From NCBI GenBank assembly GCA_030533445.1, contig CM060078.1, positions 21,042,591 to 21,106,590 of the forward strand: a stretch of 64,000 nucleotides of DNA. The letters are read 5' to 3'. The notes beneath the pieces are model-generated. The model worked only from the letters and a program-made list of their open reading frames with translations, had not been told where the DNA came from and did no database searches. Numbering within the stretch: position 1 is the stretch's first letter; every line of letters begins with the position of its first letter. Positions 32,952 through 47,100 of this stretch are shown piece after piece. Source of the stretch: Cyprinodon diabolis. Taxonomy: Eukaryota; Chordata; Actinopteri; Cyprinodontiformes; Cyprinodontidae. The position numbers were made by a program, and so were the translations under genes.

Positions 32952-34339
32952 CGTCAGTGTGGGATGTGATCCAGCAGGAACAGATGCATTGAAAGATTAT
33001 GAACAGGATCTCCTGCAGGGTGGTACAAGCTTGCCTGTCTTAAATAGGAAGGAGGACCCAGCCAAAAAAATGATTTATGAAAGTCAAGTTCTACAAGATG
33101 GAGATGCAAAATCAAACTTGCTAAAGAATCAGCATTTCCCTGCTAAAAAGAGGGAAATGGACAACATAAAAAGAATTTATTTAAAAATAATGATTTTTAA
33201 ATTTGCCCTTCTGGCTTTTTAATGCTTAAACTATATTGACATAATAAAGACAAATTTTGATCCTTTTTTTTTGTGGCCCTCAAAATAGGTTTCCCTCTCT
33301 CTTGTGTATTCCCCCTGCCTCTGATCAATCACCAGCTGAGTGGTCACAGCTGTGTTCACCAGTCTCACTGCACACCCCTGATGTTTGCTTTGGACTTTGC
33401 AGGATGCATTTCTACCTTTGGAGTGAAACTTCTTCACCATTCTTTCAAACTTTGGTGCAGAAAACTGGATTTTCTTTGTATATTCAGGGAATCTTTGGCA
33501 CCAGAACTTTGGTGTCTGGTTCTTCGGAATCTAACAGAGGATCTGCAAGGATTTGGCTGTTTTAACAAAATCTTACAGAGGCTCAGGCGGGCAGAAATCT
33601 TCTAATTTTGAAGGAACAATGCAACAGGCTGGAATCTTTATCTCCTGTTTGCTCTTCCTAAGATATGTATGTACGGTGGACGCTGCAGCTGACCTCTGCT
33701 ATCAGGAAATGCTTCCATTGCCTCCTTTCAGATAAAAGGTCACCGTTCCATCATATTTAAGTGGGTGATAGTTGTCAAAAGAAGAAGTATAGCTGACTCC
33801 TAAAGACTGAAAAGCACATGGATGCAAGAAGTGTTCCCTCCTGAGGTAATAACATTTACTCTAATACCTTTGTCAAATGTTGTCCTGTTTATGTGATTCA
33901 TGAGGAAAAAGGAACCTTGATGCTAACTGCCTTCATACTACTGTAACTCTTTTGCAGTGGCTTGTTTATAGTGATTCCAAAACCTATAATTGGAAACACT
34001 GATTCATTCAATAAGAAACAAAACAGGACATGTCTGGTTCTATATGCATGATGTGTGTATTCATCTACATATGTAGCTGTTTCAGATCTATAGGCTTAAT
34101 TAGGTGAATTTTAAGACTGTGGGACCTTCTACTGTTAAAGTGTGCACAATGTTTAAATATAAAAAAATATGGTAATTTTGCAGCTAAATTAATTCCTTTA
34201 TCAAAATGCTGTGTTTGCAACAAATGTTATGTTTAAAAACATTAACCACAGATTTAGATGAAGGTATAACAGCTGTCAGACTTTGATGCATATAGATCTG
34301 CCCGTTCTCGAAGCGATAGCTGGTGTGTAAATTCTTTGA

Positions 34340-34606
34340 ATGAAGTTTATTTATAGCGCTGATTGAATTCATGACGTGTCTTCCAAAGATACTTTACAAA
34401 AACAATTAAATGAAATCATATGGACAGATTGGTTAAAAGTTTTCTGTCTAAGGAAACCCAACTGACAGCATCAAGGAATTGACTTTGTTGTATTTGCTGC
34501 TCCTGGATGAGCATCGTTCAATCCACCATACCAGGCGTACATGCGGTGACAGTGGAGAGGAAAACTCTCTTTTAACAGGAAACAAACCCTGGAGCAGATC
34601 AAAGGT
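34340..34606 (+). repeat. Degraded copy of dispersed repeat R (copy 1)
   Basis: It follows the order of the R family: 'gtttatttatagcgc', 'gtggagaggaaaactc', 'cttttaacaggaa' and 'tcagtgtcatc'. It is the most diverged copy, lies 280 bp upstream of a fuller copy, and points the same way. Confidence 0.65.
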
Positions 34607-34889
34607 CAGTGTCATCAGATTTCTGTTGTATTAACCTCAACAATGCTGCTTGGACAGTATACCTTTTTTTTAAATGGAGAAAAAAATTTATCTTCCTGTT
34701 TCTCTTGAACTTTTACATTTATTTGCCTAAAATATCTACAGCTGTGTTTTTGTTTATCTTGCATCGTGTTTCTAAATATCTGCCTACATGTGAGGGAGCG
34801 ACCAGCGGTTTATGTAACATGTCGCCTGTGGGAAATGCGTCTACACTTTATAATGCACCTCAATAAAATATAGTGCTCGTCAACTAGGA

Positions 34890-35490
34890 TTCAATTCAGT
34901 TTATTTCTATAGCACCAATTCACAACAAATGTCATCTCAAGGCACTTTACAGTTCACCAGATCATACAGTCAAATTGATTCATGGTTTTCTATCTGAGGA
35001 AAACCAGTTGATTGCATTGACTCATTGACTCAAATACAATCCCTCACACTAAGCATGCTGTAGCAACAGTGGAGAGGAAAAACTCCCTTTTAACAGGAAG
35101 AAACCTCCAGCAGAACCAGGCTCAGTGTGAGCGGCCATCTGCCGAGGCTGACTGGGGTTCAAGGAGACAGAAGCAGAGATACAAAAAGCAGCTGTAAAAG
35201 GCGGCCCCATCCAGGAAACACACAGCCAAGCAGATGAGCTCTGAGCCAGCTCTCATGGCAGAGGATGAAGAGAGTACATCCAGCCAGTCACAGTCAGAGA
35301 AACAGGACTACACTGGAAAACAGGCTGATCTCCAGCATCAATAAACAAGGGTGTTGATGGAAGCAGCACAGCTGACATTTCTCTCCAGGATGGTGTCACA
35401 GCCAAACAGGAACCGACGAGGCAAAGCTGAGAAAAAGCAGAGAGAGCATAACGTTAGAGATAGAACTAAGAGATTCTGCAGACTGGGATG
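34890..35490 (+). repeat. Dispersed repeat R (copy 2)
   Basis: It opens 'ttcaattcagtttatttcta', continues 'tctcaaggcactttacagtt', 'gaaacctccagcagaaccag' and 'gactggggttcaaggagaca', and fades after 'gagattctgcag'. It closely matches copies at 43375, 49440 and 59571. It has no coding domain, and its class is unknown to me. Confidence 0.85.
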
Positions 35491-37850
35491 AAGGGTGTAA
35501 CATTTTCAGCTTGTTTCTGTGTCGGGAGAGAATAATTAACCTTTGTAGTGATGTTAGCCTGGATTTATTCATTAATATTCTATAGTTATTTATCACCTGA
35601 ACACCAGAAAATGAAACCCTAATGTTCTATACACAGGCTGAGATCATCTTCCAGCGCTTAAGTAATTATAACTTCCTTTAGCTAGAAAATAGGTGGGTGT
35701 CCTTTTTGTAAGCAGAGAAAAGTGCATCTTTATTAGTCCTGATGAAGAGTCTACATAGCATAAAATGCCATTAAGTCATTATTAGGTCACTGCTATAACA
35801 CTTAACTAAATTCAATTACAACGATATCAGTGTGGGGTGTATATGATGTCTAATTTTATCACTCATGCAAGTTTCTTGACTTCCAAAACAAAAAAAAGCT
35901 TGAAGCAGTTTGATTTAGAGACAAAATGCTACATGCAACAGGTTTCAATAAATGCTGTGGCAGTGCAGTGAGACTTATACACAGAGCACATTTCAGTATT
36001 ACAGTTGATAGCTTGAGGGTGACGCTAATGCTGGTTCCACTGATGCTGCAGTTAGTTTGACATAAGATGAGATCTTCATTACTTTGAGTTTGTGGTGGAA
36101 TATCTTAGAATTTCTGATTTTTTTTCTACTGCAAAACAAAAAAAATTGGAATTTTTGAGTTCAACAAAAGGATTGGCACAAATCACAGGTATATAAATTC
36201 ACTTCTCAGGACTTGGTCTCCTGCATGGTTTTAGATTTTACTCATGTTCATTAAATGGGCTTTTAAATGAATATGTACTTTGAATCTTTCTGCAGATGTT
36301 AGAAATGTAGTAAATAATCAGTTTATATTAAGAAAACAAATGTTGTTAGTTTGAATTTAAGCAGTTATATTAAGACAAACTGAATGCTTCTTAGTAGGCA
36401 AAATGCTGCGTTAGTTGTGTTGCCATGGAGCTTACTGAGAAATTAGATGTTTTTTTTTTTTTTTTGTTTTTTTTCCTCCCTGAATCTGGCTGTCAAGCTA
36501 ACGATTAATTATCTTTAAATATTTATTTAGGCCCCAGAAATTTGCACAAATTGCCTCTTCACCCTGTCTGCACTCTCAAACCAAAAAAGAAAATCAAGGA
36601 TTTGAGATCAGGGGAGGCAAATGAGAAAATAAATTCCCAGGGGCCTCGGCTAATGAAAGCACATTAGCAGTCGCACCGTGTAGAAATCCGCCAGTTCGTC
36701 ATAAGCAATTTTCAGTCCCCGACCAACTTATTGCAACAATATGGCTGCTTGCTGCGCAGCTCAGTGGAGGACGCGTGACATTATTACAACCAGGGGTTAA
36801 CGCGGAACATCCTGCAGTGGGGGAAAGCTGATAAAGCGTATCAACATTTAATGATTTTGATGTCAAATAAAAACACTTAACATTTACTTTACCTGTTGAG
36901 TTTGAAGCTGAGCAGGAGTAGTGCACACTGGTTTCTAATATGTTCATTTGACTGCAGCAAATACGCACGCATTCTCCACGGCTCCTCTGTGTCTTTTTAA
37001 TGCTGCTGTTCGTATTGCCTCATAATTCTGTTGCCTCACTCTATTCTTTATTCCTGAGCTCCACTTTCCTCCTTTACCCTTCTCTGCTGCCTTCATTTCT
37101 CTCTTTTTCGTCACAACTGCAGCAGGTAGTCATGCAAATAGCCCAAGGAGCTCCCCACGAGGTCCTCTCTAGGCTGTTTCTCTTCTTGCACTGCCACATA
37201 TAAGTGAATGATGGTGTAGGGGTGACTGCAAACTGAGACGCTCGGGATTTCCATCGGGAACGTGCCGTCCAATGAATGCAGTGACTTCTCAAACTAGAAT
37301 ATATGTTCTAATGTGGTTACTGCAATAACCTTGTAGCTTAAGTGTGCACACCCTTGAAATAATACTTTGCTAAAGCACTGTGAATTCATTTTTGGTATTC
37401 AGTCTCCTTGATTGTACACCTGCCACTGATTATAGTTCATTGGAAGAACCTGGAAAGTAACTTGTAGTTGGATATCTATTTGTTTTGTATGTTTTTAACA
37501 TTTGCATTCATGTTTTAAAGCCACTATTTAGTAAATAAATGCTTAAAAGGGTATTTTTGACGAAATTATGTCAACTGCAACTGCTGCCTCACCCCCAGGG
37601 ACATGTTCAATGTTGCCAACAGTAAAATCACTGCTGCACTTACTTAATCTGACTGCAATTTCATTACGTTGTTGTATGCTGTATGCAACAAAATTTAGTT
37701 TTGTATATACTATATGCATGCAAAATTACAAAAAAGTTAGTCTAATTCTAAAAAAAAGTCACTGGTTGTGATCTACATGCACCCGTAAACTCCCTGTATT
37801 GGTATATCTCTGCTAAGGAGTATGACATTTCTATTTATTGTGCAGCAGTG

Positions 37851-37945
37851 ATCAAATATAAACAGTGTGGGTGGAAAAAAACACGGTGCCATTGATATGG
37901 AGGTTCAGAGCATTAAATATATATGGTGCAATTATGCAGTGTTTT
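37851..37945 (-). repeat. LINE-like relic (copy 2 of 3)
   Basis: Phrases 'cagtgatcaaatataaacag', 'acacggtgcca' and 'atatggtgcaatta' follow the same order as 905-1035 and 54364-54510. It is short and diverged. Confidence 0.45.
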
Positions 37946-38984
37946 AGTTTGGACAAGACAGACGTGATTTTCAAACAAAACATCAAAGCCTGATTAAGAA
38001 TGCCCGAAATACTGTTTGTTTAATAAAACTGAATTTAAAAGTTTATTCCCAAAGGTATCTTTGGAACAGAAGCACAACAAAGTGAGCACCATATTCAGAG
38101 TCGAACATGGGGGTTGCAACATCATGTTCTAGGGCAGAAATTAAGCTAATAAGGTGGAAGAACTTACGAGCCTCTAAGCAGAAGTCAGTTTTAAATAAAA
38201 TCTTCAGGTGTCTGCTAAAAGGCTTTAAAGAAAGATAGATCTTATTTTTTGTGCCACACTTACTTCTAAGCACATAGCCAAATTTACATAGAAATACCTT
38301 GCTTTCAAAAAGGAACATTCAGGAATTTCCCCTTAAATGTGATCTGGCCAAATGACAAAGATGTCCTCATAATCTGATACAGTGAAATATAGTTTATGAG
38401 ATCAGTTTGAAAAGGATTCTCAGGAATTGATATAAGGGTGTGCAAACTGATATCACATAGTTGTTGCACCGCTTTGATTCCGATTTTTCTTTACCAGAAA
38501 TATGTCACATTTGGATTTGGGCTCAATTTATTTCACATGGTCTAATTTTGCTCACATAGGATAATCCTGGCACTTTGACATCTGTTACTGTGTTTGAGCC
38601 TCTGTATGTCCATGGTTTTAGTAGCTTCATACATCCTGGTCAGTGTTTTCCACATGCCAAGGGAGCTCTATCACCCTGCAGCGCTTTGACCCTTGCACAG
38701 TTAATGGTACCAACATGTCTTGTCTCTGTCTCTTCAACAGGCTCTAAAAAAGATGTGACTAGTGGAATACATGCTCTGCCCCCTAACCAGATACTCAACT
38801 AAAGTGCCACATTTCCTGCTGCACCTCCTGTCAGTGCAATCTCTTTCCTGGAACATGACTTGCTTATGGGCCTTGGCTAACTCAACACCTGGGGTTCTTT
38901 ACCCCTGCCTCGTTAATCAGTAAAAAGGCTGACATTAATAATCTCTAAAGACTCTGATTGCATTCGTTACTAACCCCTTTGATC

Positions 38985-39527
38985 ATGGAATCTCAGTGGA
39001 GTCCAACTTTTCCTCTCCACTCTCCCTCTGTTGTCTTCCTGCTGCTGGCTACTTCTTACACCTGGCTGTTTCCCATCACTGCTCCTCAGCGAGTCCCTAT
39101 AGACCCCCAGGCAGCACCGGAATACGCTCACTCCATCCGTCTGGATGGCGATATCATTCTCGGTGGATTGTTCCCGGTGCATTCGAGGGGAGATCGTGGG
39201 ACGCCATGTGGAGAGCTGAAAAAGGAGAAAGGCATCCACCGCCTGGAGGCCATGATGTTCGCCATCGACCTGATCAACAAGGATCCAGAACTGCTGCCCA
39301 ACATTACTCTGGGAGCCCGAATCTTGGATACCTGCTCCAGAGACACGTATGCTCTGGAGCAGTCCCTGACATTTGTGCAGGCCTTAATAGAAAGGGATGG
39401 CTCGGATGTCCGCTGCGCTAACGGAGACCCTCCGATCTTTACCAAGCCTGATAAAATTGTGGGCGTGATTGGGGCTGCGTCCAGCTCCGTTTCCATCATG
39501 GTGGCCAACATTCTGCGCTTGTTCAAG
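38985..39527 (+). CDS. grm8: GRM8 first coding exon (metabotropic glutamate receptor 8), partial gene
   Basis: 181 codons. A signal peptide is visible (hydrophobic core [14 protein letters not shown], residues 16-29). Next is the start of the Venus-flytrap ligand domain: [53 protein letters not shown] (N-glycosylation sequon N106-I-T), then [16 protein letters not shown] and [15 protein letters not shown]. The [14 protein letters not shown] block separates GRM8 from GRM4 and GRM7. K82 and R86 match group III glutamate-binding positions. The start is the first ATG in frame (A at -3, G at +4). It ends TTCAAG|GTAGGA in phase 0. GRM8 is a class C, Gi/o-coupled presynaptic receptor; the rest lies beyond the window. 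Confidence 0.96.
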
Positions 39528-39562
39528 GTAGGATTCTCTTTGGTCTTTTTCTCTCTCAGCTG

Positions 39563-40231
39563 TACAGTGCAAAAGGTATTCAACTTCCTACTGCAACTAC
39601 AAAACAAAATGTATGTTATCGAAAGTGACTAACAATTGTGAAGTCAAGGGAAAATAATTAATTTCTAAATTGTGGCTGCATTTTTTTCTTTTACCCCCCC
39701 AAAGTTGATATGTTTCAGAGGCACCTTTGGCTGCGAAATTTAAGTCTTGCTACAGTTTCTCAATTGGATTTGGGTCTAGACTTCCACTGGGCTAATATAA
39801 CAATGTCGATGCTTAGATTAAAATCACCCTAGTGTAGCTCTGGCTCTTAAGGGTCACTGTCCTAGTGGAGAGTAAACCTGCACTAGTCTCAAGTCTTTTT
39901 CAGCCTCTAACAGGTTTTCTTCCAGAGTTGTGCCACACTCTCATCCTATAGGGATCTTGACCTGCTTCCTTGTACCCTTTTTCTTTAGAAAGAAATCATC
40001 CCTAAAGCATAACATCGTCATTCTCAGGTGTAATGACGACAAAAACATTTCAGATTTGTTTTAAAAAAGCCTTTAAAACCACATTCTGTTTTTCTTCCAC
40101 TATAGTTGAGGACTATTTTTGTTGGGTCTATTACATAAAAAAAAAAATCTCCATAAGATAGTCAGATCATAGTTGTAACTTAACAAATTGTGTGAAGGTT
40201 AAAGGGGGATGAACACTTTTTCAAAGCACTA
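39563..40231 (+). mobile_element. Tc1/mariner-like non-autonomous element or relic
   Basis: The left end TACAGTGCAAAAGGTATTCA and the right end (GAACACTTTTTCAAAGCACT then A) are imperfect inverted repeats of the fish 'cagtgccttgcaaaagtattc' family; TA words sit at both edges. Internal phrases 'cagtctcaagtctttttcag' and 'ctctaacaggttttcttcc' confirm the family. It starts 36 bp after the last base of the GRM8 exon. Confidence 0.75.
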
Positions 40232-40950
40232 CACATGCTGAATCATTGCCATCCCACGCACATCCAACCCCTTCACCCATAGGCACTGGCAAGATAAAGT
40301 TCAGTGACGACAGCCATTTAAAGCGTTATCGGTTTCTGCAGCAGTGACACCTCTTTCTTACCAGTTGTAGGGAAAAAGATAGCGTGTGCTTTTGCCTTTT
40401 GAAGCCTAAAGTGTGATTTCAATCAAACATTCAGATGCGTGTGTGAAGGAGAAACTGATGTGTCAAGTGATGCTTGTAAGTAGGTTTGGGGTTGAGCAAT
40501 ATAATAATAAAAAGAAAGCAGCCGAGGGTGGGTATCAATTGCAAACGGAATCTGTCAACATCCACTTCATTTCCTGCAGCCTACGGTTGTTTATGCACAT
40601 GTGTGTCGCCTGCGAGGACGCCGCTTTGTGATGCGTGTTTTCTAGTACATGTGTGGGCCTAATTGAGTGTCCTCGTGAGAATGAAACTCTTTTGTGATCG
40701 CTCATTTTTTTTGCGTCCTTTCCTGAAGCTTTTGTTCATTTTATCCACATCTGGCCAGGTGTGTGTTTGAGTATCTGGGAGTGTGCACTCATTGTCATCA
40801 TTAGTTGCACTGAGCAGACTGATAGCAGTGCGTTCATGAAATACGAGTCCAATAATGGCACCCGTGGCATTTTTCACATCCACATTTATCCCACGCTATT
40901 CCACAGTGTGACCACACATTTCTTAAGACAGAGAAATCCATATGCTTGCT

Positions 40951-40970
40951 TGTGTGTGTGTGTGTGTGTG
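40951..40970 (+). repeat. (TG)10 microsatellite
   Basis: Ten uninterrupted TG units in the GRM8 intron, a potentially polymorphic marker. Confidence 0.95.
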
Positions 40971-43374
40971 TAGAAGATTTTCCTGTGTTTCAAGACGCAC
41001 ATGTTAACAACCGGCTTGTGCTTTGAATGGAGGATTTGCATATTAAACAACAACAACAACAACTAAACATGATTTATTCCAGGATCTGTCACAGCAACAG
41101 CCCTCAAATAGAGTGCTTTTTCCTGCCTCTGCGGTGACTCGCTCTCATTTGCCTAATACGATTTGCAGCCTCGCGCGTGTCTGTGTGCTCGCTTGAACTC
41201 GCAGTGTGTGCACACGCCACGTGCCGCTATTGTACGTCCACTGATAATTTGTGTGTGGGTGTCTTCAGCATATTTTTTTTGTGGGTTTCTCTTTTTTTCC
41301 TGTGAGTGTGTGTGCAGGATCTGTGTGATATGACAACTTCTCGCCTGTGGCTGTGCTAACACTCGTCTCCAAACTGTATCTGTCAAACTGCATGCTTCTA
41401 CATAAATAAAACACCCCCTCTCTGCAAATCGTAGGTCGCAAACACATGTCGCATGAATATATTTCAAGAATACATATGTCTTTTTAAACGGGCTAATCCG
41501 ACAGTGTCAGTCACAGCCAGTCGCCCACTCGAGACAAGAGGGGGACGGCCCGGAAGCAGAGCAAGAAACAAGGTCTGTTTACGTTTCTTTTTAAATCTTG
41601 CAGCAAACAAGTGAGATTCAAACAACAGATTGTGTAAAAGGCAAAAAAAAAAAAATTCCCCCTTTTTTTCTTCCTGTGCTTTAGCAGCAGAGGGAGCCCC
41701 TTGCTGAGAGTCACAGTGGAGAGATATCAAATCAAACAAGAGTCGTTGATGTTTCTTTTGTTCACTGTTCCTCGTTTGAAGATTATCGCATCGCACTGTG
41801 GGATGATTCAGAGCAGAGAGAGGCGGGGCTCAGATAAGATAGAACTTTGGTAAATCAGAGGAAAGCGGGCCATCGCAGCTGCATGTTGCAGAGGAAAATC
41901 TGCTAAAACTGAGGAAAGAAAATCGCCTCTAGGATATTTAGTTTATACCAACATGAGTGTTATCCTGTGTATTTCTGCCTATTTCTCAGAAAGCTGCATC
42001 AGTTTTAAACAAGGCATGAATGCAAATATTTGTGTTAAGCTTAGATGACTCTTTAAGGAAACTTAAAAATCTTATGCCCTGAGCTGATAACTGCCTGCTC
42101 TTTCTCCTTTTTTTTGTGCGACCTGGAAATTTTAATATGGAACAATGTTGAAAAAAATTCTAATTGCATGCATTAAAAGTTTTTTTTTTTGTCTCTAAAA
42201 TCCTCTGTTTCACAGCCATTTCTCCTCCTGAGTGAGAAAGTACAACTGCAGATTATAAAATCAGCTTCTGTGCAAATCTGTCACAATCAGATATGCATAA
42301 TTTGTTGTTTTGATCTGTAACTTTTCCTGCCGTTTAAACTGAAGTTAAAACTTCAGGATGGAAAACTTTATTAAAGCCACAAATTATACTGACTGACTTT
42401 ATAGAATATACAATATGAGAGTTTCACAAGTCTGGCATCAACATCTATTTTCTCTCAAGTCAAAGATTCAAGTGTTTCTTCCCAACTGAATCTAGTTATT
42501 TTTAATAAATTTTGTTTGCACAATCGACTTACTGCTGCAGGTGGATACTCGGCTATTGGAGAAAATGGAACAAATTTGTTCATATGAGTCCATAAATGGA
42601 AAACGGCTGACTCCTGTTGCCATAGATTGAAGTAATAAAGTTGGCCAAAAACTATGTTAGAGGAATGTGCCGTGGTGTTGAGTCAGCCGTTTTTGTTTTT
42701 ATTTTCAGTGACTTACTTACTAGGAATCTTTCAATCTAGTTTTCATAATTAGTTTTTAGGCTGCTTAAACATTTTTTTTCTGTTACTTTTGCAAATGAAA
42801 AGTGTCTTTAAAAAGGTGTCCTTTAGAATTTTAATGGAAACATTTGTGTGTATTGAATACAGGTTCCTATTGAAGCTTTTTGGAATGGATCGATGATTAG
42901 TGAGAGTTATATGTGCTAGTTTATACACAAAACTACAAAACTAAAGGCTTTGTTAATAGTGGCAAGTTAGTTGTAACAGATTTCATAATCTAAATTTTTT
43001 TTTTTCACGTATGTGTGGAGAAGAAGTACAACCAGTGCGAAGTTGGTTAGCTTTTTTTATTCTTAAATGCTTTACAGACGAGGGCTGGTTGTTGGTATTT
43101 GAATACAGTTTAATGTAAATGTAAAGTTTTAGCTCCTTAGCTGCAATTTTTTTTCTTTCATTTTACCATTTCTATGGTTAGACAATTTTATAATGATGCT
43201 GGATGACTCATTCTCTGGCTCTGTGAAGCATTCTTTAATGTTCCTCTGATTCAAACTCACCACCTGTTGAGCCAATGTTTCATTTTTGCCCATGTTTCTG
43301 AGAAAGACTAGTTAAGCTGTATAAAACATCAGAATCTTAAAAACAAAGAAACCTTAAGTTATAGTCGAAATCAA

Positions 43375-44110
43375 AGCAATTCATTTCAGTTTATTTGTAT
43401 ATAGACTATAGGCACAGAGATGGTACAGTCAGATTGGCTTAAAGTTTCTATCAAGGAAAAAAACTTTAATGACTCCATGTTCATTGCATTCAATCATTGA
43501 ATTGCAGGAAATGCTCCCCTTAGCTGAGCTGCGGCAGCAATTTTCGGTTGCATTTTGTCTATGACTCTTCAGTAATCCCTCACTCCAAGGATGCTTGCAG
43601 CGACAGTTGAAAGGAAACCTTCAGCAGGACCAGGCTCAGTGTGAGCAGCCATCTGCTGAAGCCAACTGGGGTTCAAAGAGCGAGAACCAGACACACAAGA
43701 AGAAGCAGATATACAAAAAGTAACTGTTAACTAGCTCCAAAGGGGGTCTGGTCCAGGAAGACACAGCAAAGCAGACGAGCTCCTACCCAGTTCCCACAAG
43801 ATAAAGAGACCCCATACAGTTTGTCACAGTAAGAGAAACAGGACTACACTGAAAATCAGCTCCAACATCCATAACATTGTATGTTGATGGCAGCACCACA
43901 GCTGATGTTTCTCTCCAGGATAGTGTCACAGCCAAACACAGACCAGTGAAGGCTACCATGAGCAAAAGCAGAGAGAGCACAAGTCATAGTTGGAAGTAAC
44001 AAATACTGCAGAATCGGAAAATAGAGATAGAATGATGAAAACTGGTCCCCATGTCCTCCAGCAGCCCAACATTATAGCAGCAAAAAAAAAAAAAGCTTAG
44101 GATAATATTG
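43375..44110 (+). repeat. Dispersed repeat R (copy 3)
   Basis: It has the same order of phrases as copy 2 ('gaccaggctcagtgtgagca', 'aactggggttcaaagag', 'gctgatgtttctctccagga'). It differs by an extra segment of about 70 bp near 43506-43575 that other copies lack. Confidence 0.8.
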
Positions 44111-47100
44111 CTATTTGAATGAGGCATGAGAAATGTAGAGCCAACAGGATGTATGCTGTGCTGCCTCATCAACTAAAACTGGTAGTTGGTTAAACAGGAG
44201 AGGAACCTGATAACTAAAAAATCAGCACTACCCATCACTCTGTGTTAACGCTGTTATAAAACTATGGTTTGCAAGCATAATGCTGTTAACCTTTGTAGAT
44301 GGCTTTATAAATCGACCGATCAATAACCTTGCAGATAAAATTGATTAAATTGGTAAAATTTAATATTGACTGAAATGCAATTACCACTTACAAACTACCA
44401 ATAGTTAGTTTTCAGTTCTTACCGAAGAGATGACATGTGCTGTGAAATAGTGCTTTATAAACTGAATGGAAATTATTACAAGTATTTTAGCAGCAGTAGG
44501 AATGATCATTTTAGGTTTAAATAAAAGTATTCAGATCAGGTTATATATATATATATTTTTTAAATTTGGAAATCATTTTAAAATGTCAGTTTTGATAAAA
44601 TATACAACTAGAAATGCATTCAGAGAGTACAGACCTCCACCAAGCAGCACATTTTGCCTCATATTGTGATCTACACCTACAGCTAAAAATCCCATGTATG
44701 GATAAAAACTTTTAGAGTCCAATGCTAAAGTTGTAAAAAAAAGTAAAAAAAATAAATAAAAATCCTCTATCCCAAAAGTAATCTTGATTATCACAAAAAT
44801 TTGATGGATTGTTCCTTGGCATTAGGCTCACCTTTGGTAGAAATTTCATTAAAATCCATTCTGAACTTCTCAAGTTATCTTATACACACACACAGAGAGA
44901 CACACCTACAAAACCACAAAAGGTAATGATATGGGGATTTTCAACCAGTCCACACCTACTTATCTTATGAAAATTAGCAGATTTCCAACCTTTGTATATA
45001 TGCTGATGGTCTGCCTGTTCTTTTTGGTAAAATCTATTGCAACACTCCAGACTTTAAATGGAAATCTGCTCAGTAAGACCAGCTTGTGTTGCCTTTTTCT
45101 CCAGCTAAGCTTCAGTAATCAAAGCAAAAACTACAAGGTGGCAATGCTGTTAAAAGCTACAGATGTATTTGATTTAATTTTCCAGCTTGAATGACTCTAA
45201 ACCACAAACGTGCAGAATCTATTATCTACCTCAATTAACAAAACTATGTTGCTGCTCTAATTTAAATATAGTGTATGTGGCTCAACATTAAGCTAATAGT
45301 ACTGCTTTTGATTATTAGGGAAGTAGCTACTGACATGTCTGTTTTTGACGGTTATGAATTGAATGTTTTTGGGTGTATGCGTGCATGCAGCTGTTGGATG
45401 GTACCTTATCCAGGGTACACCTTTCTATTTTTGTGTTGACACCAAAACTCTTTAGGCTGGGAATAACATGCATAGAGAATTCCAAAAAAGTTAAACAGTC
45501 TACTGGACTTTATTTCCATGACTTAAAAAACTTTCTGTTCCCCTGTGTGGGGGTTGCAATGAGAGCAGGAATGAGTCAAGTCTATTGCTGCAATGTAGGT
45601 TTTTGAAAGCTGAAATCTAAGTCCACCTCCTCTGTTTAAAGTTGAATGCATAGAGAACGACTGTATAATGCCAAAGACTTTAATTATTTTGAATATTTAG
45701 ATCAAGTAGACAGAATTCTTTTTTTATTTTTTTTATAGAAACTTTTATAGAGTTTTGTCCTGCTTTTAGAATGTGTACCTTTCTTTCTGGTCTTAAGCTG
45801 TTATTTTACTCCTTTCCTGTTGAGATTTATTCCTGGACATGGCAGCTTATTATGTTCTGTAAAAGTGGAGCTCTGGAGTAATTTTTTTTTTTTTTCTATA
45901 AGACCTTTTATAGATAAAAATAAAATGTGGAGCAACTGCAAGGGATTTTATTTTTTATCCCTAAAAGGTGTTATATGAAAAAAACAACCCATTTTCTATG
46001 GAGTATTTTGATTGGGGAAAATCGTTCTTGAGGACTCTTACTTCCAAATTCTTGGTACATCTTAAAATTTTCCCATTTTCAAACGAAAATCATAACTTCT
46101 AAGTTTTAAAAGGCTCCTTACTTACTGTGTGTTCAATACAACAAACAGTGCCAGTGATAATTTTATTCTTTTATTGGCATTAAAAACAAGTATGGATCAA
46201 TTGAAAGTATGGAAGTTGAGGTAGTACTTGTCTTGAGAAGATAAAGAACCACTGATGCTCTACATAAATCCTATTTGAAAAAGTGAAGGCTCCCCAGACA
46301 GGTTTCAGATGATCTAGAAAAAGGTGTAAGAAGATTAGAGTAACATGTTTTCCCCCCCTGTTTAACTTTGAAACCTTACCTCTGCTGAGCTCTGATATAA
46401 AGCAAAAGAGAATCTTTCATTTTTATTTCATCATTGGCTTAATTAAATTCTAAATTCCCCAAAAGTAGTAAGTCATTAGTCTCTTCATAAGAAGCCCGTG
46501 CCTTCTGTAGGTATTTACAAATCAGAAGGAAGTCACAGAACCTTCTTTTTAGATCATAAAGTTAATCTAAACCTTGCAGTTCCTTGGCTTTAGCCACGTC
46601 CAACAGCATAAACCAGGATCTTCCTTTCAACAGTCATTGTTGTGGTTGTGTAAAATAAAATGTATATATATAAAAAAGAAAAGCCAAGATTTCTGTGCAT
46701 TTATTATAGGATGTGGTGGATAGAATAAATGAGGAACTATTGATTTTTATAATGCATCCCCGGTGGTTGCCCAGGGTTTCACAGATGGCTAGTTTAACAT
46801 TAAAGGTGCCGAAGCAAGAAGGTAAAACATCTGCTGCAATCAGAAAGCTGTACATCTGCACCTGCTCTGCCTCTCTGATCAATAAGCAGAGGGAGGTTTT
46901 AATGAATACATGTATACTACACCATAAATGTTACAAAAGCTGCATACATTTTCCTTCACAATTTTTAGACTTTCATTTTATGAAATGCATTTTTTCCCCC
47001 ATGATGCATGGTAATGCAGCTCCTCCCTTCCCTGACCTGTTGCTGTGCACTGGCTGACGTCTGACTAATAGAAGGCTAAGAGGCAGTCGTGATGTAGAAG

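Larger units (their letters stand above)
31091..38984 (+). other. GRM8 upstream region, probably 5' UTR introns
   Basis: No protein-coding exon was found. Contents: a Tc1-like relic (32105-32400), a 24-G run (32928-32951), two copies of a dispersed repeat (34340-34606, 34890-35490), and a LINE-like relic (37851-37945). The part at 36480-36720 is rich in homeodomain-type TAAT words and might be a conserved element. A good acceptor, TCTCTTCAACAG at 38741, may open the exon with the start codon. Confidence 0.6.
39528..43374 (+). other. GRM8 intron, first part
   Basis: It begins at the exon's GT donor. Contents: a Tc1-like element (39563-40231), a (TG)10 microsatellite (40951-40970), an AAC microsatellite (about 41048-41063), and a 14-bp inverted repeat AAAACGGCTGACTC (42600-42613 with 42680-42693). 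The rest is AT-rich without recognisable genes. Confidence 0.85.

Noticed and set aside
37340..37450. Another Tc1-like relic
   Set aside because: 'gcacacccttgaaataatac' is suggestive, but too short and diverged to support.
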